Positions 4,590 to 5,249 of a stretch of DNA of 5,249 nucleotides are shown here, one piece after another. Numbering within the stretch: the stretch's first letter is position 1; the number at the start of each line of letters is the position of its first letter. Origin of the DNA: an uncultured Nitrososphaerota archaeon (GTDB lineage: Bacteria; Bacillota; Clostridia; Oscillospirales; Ruminococcaceae); contig CAKXAF010000046.1 of assembly GCA_934869045.1 (NCBI GenBank), positions 7,036 to 12,284 on the forward strand. Direction: 5' to 3'. Both the position numbers and the translations under genes were made by a program. The notes under the pieces were generated by a model. It was not told where the DNA came from, did not search any database, and saw only the letters and a list, made by a program, of their open reading frames with translations.

Positions 4590-5249
4590 ATGGAGATGTG
4601 TGAACAGAATACCAGTAAGGTGCTGAAGGACAATTTGATCATTCTGCGGCGAAGAGGCAGGATGACCCAGGAGCAGCTGGCCGGAAAGCTGGGGCTCACC
4701 TTTCAGGCGGTGAGCAAGTGGGAAAACGGCCTTTCCTGCCCGGATATTACCCTTCTTCCTCAGATCGCTGAAATTTTTGGAGTGACAGTGGACGACCTGT
4801 TCCGGCCCATTTCCCCGGAGGAACCGGTGGAAAAGGAGTCTCCTGAGCCGGAGGAAGCGGCCGCCCCGGAGCCCGCAGAGAAGGCGAACGCGGCGGAGGA
4901 ACAGCCCCCGGCGGATTTTGGAGCCTCCCTTGGGGAAATGATTTCCCGGCGGGTCCGGAGGGTACTGAAGGGCTTGGGAAATTTAGGGGAATTTGATTTT
5001 GAGCGAGAAATTTCCCGGCAGGTGGAGGGTCAGATTTCCGCCGCGGTGGACGCCGGCGGTAAAAATGCGTGGTTTTTTGAGAAAGATGGCTGTTCCGGCT
5101 CCCGGCGGGAACCGGGGCAGGGCGCTGCGGTTGACGGGCTCCCCTGGGAGGACGACGGCGTTTACCGCGCGGTGCTGTTCCGGGGGAAGACCCTGGTGAC
5201 GGTCCCGGTGGAAGGGAAAGGCAGTATCTGCTGGCAAAAGGATCTGGAT
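4590..5249 (+). CDS. Cro/C1 (XRE) family HTH protein with acidic linker, C-terminus outside window
   Basis: The frame is open from here to the last base, 220 codons, and continues beyond the window. Residues about 10-71 form a clear Cro/C1 HTH domain: 'MTQEQLAGKLG' (25-35) is the positioning helix and 'FQAVSKWENG' (38-47) the recognition helix, followed by 'LLPQIAEIFGVTVDDLF'. Residues about 72-108 are a low-complexity Glu/Pro/Ala linker. Then comes a basic, possibly amphipathic helical part ('MISRRVRRVLKGLG', 117-130), and from about 158 a probably beta-rich part with 'LPWEDDGVYRAVLFRGKTLV' (184-203). I do not recognise this second part as a named domain. The start is uncertain: ATG 4590 has AAAAGG six bases before it, ATG 4584 and 4596 and GTG 4572 are in frame alternatives. 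It follows the AraC gene by 222 bases with its own promoters and probable operators, so it looks like a separate, possibly autoregulated transcription unit. No transmembrane segment is seen so far. Confidence 0.85.
   Translation, partial: MEMCEQNTSKVLKDNLIILRRRGRMTQEQLAGKLGLTFQAVSKWENGLSCPDITLLPQIAEIFGVTVDDLFRPISPEEPVEKESPEPEEAAAPEPAEKANAAEEQPPADFGASLGEMISRRVRRVLKGLGNLGEFDFEREISRQVEGQISAAVDAGGKNAWFFEKDGCSGSRREPGQGAAVDGLPWEDDGVYRAVLFRGKTLVTVPVEGKGSICWQKDLD

Noticed and set aside
4528..4626. Short open frame starting ATGATGGAG upstream of and overlapping the XRE gene (possible leader peptide)
   Set aside because: Its start lies inside the -10 box of the predicted P2 promoter and has no ribosome binding site. 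It could be translated only from a P1 transcript, and nothing in its composition suggests an attenuator.

Overview
The window looks like a chromosomal piece of a fairly GC-rich gut-type Firmicute, most likely a Clostridia/Oscillospiraceae-like anaerobe. This rests on strong AGGAGG-type ribosome binding sites before the genes, a Cro/C1-type regulator with the usual 'VSKWENG' recognition helix, an AraC regulator with an N-terminal cupin, and a local set of Gfo/Idh/MocA dehydrogenases and xylose-isomerase-like TIM barrels of the kind common in these bacteria. The taxonomic placement is inference; there is no rRNA or other marker gene. There are no RNA genes, CRISPR arrays, insertion sequences or phage genes.

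Layout: (a) 1-335, plus strand: the C-terminal end of a Gfo/Idh/MocA-family protein resembling the GH109 (NAD-dependent glycosidase) branch. (b) 336-615: a convergent non-coding gap with a good intrinsic terminator for the minus strand (493-520) and a second perfect 10-bp hairpin (576-600). (c) 3458 down to 616, minus strand: a tight three-gene operon of a TIM-barrel sugar isomerase/epimerase (GTG start), a Gfo/Idh/MocA NAD(P)-dependent sugar dehydrogenase, and a second, different TIM-barrel isomerase/epimerase; the gaps are 26 and 18 bp and each gene has its own ribosome binding site. (d) 3459-3563: a 105-bp divergent control region with a sigma-70-type promoter for the operon and a direct repeat of CTGCACAA spaced exactly 21 bp, the geometry expected of an AraC-family activator. 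(e) 3564-4367, plus strand: the divergent AraC-family regulator. (f) 4368-4589: an intergenic region with two extended -10 promoters and two copies of a TTCAAC/CTCAAC-N5-GTTGAG palindrome plus a spare half-site. (g) 4590 to the window end, plus strand: a Cro/C1 (XRE) DNA-binding protein with an acidic/proline linker and an unrecognised C-terminal part that runs off the window.

How the parts may work together: the AraC-type protein probably senses a sugar or glycoside through its cupin domain and switches on the divergent operon. The dehydrogenase would oxidise a sugar hydroxyl to a ketone with NAD(P), and the two metal-dependent TIM barrels would isomerise, epimerise or eliminate from the keto-sugar. 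That combination fits inositol-like or keto-glycoside catabolism, including the redox-assisted deglycosylation known from gut DgpA/DgpC-type enzymes, but the substrate cannot be read from the sequence. No transporter, kinase or classical hydrolase gene lies in the window. The XRE gene appears to be a separate unit whose own operators sit on its promoter region.
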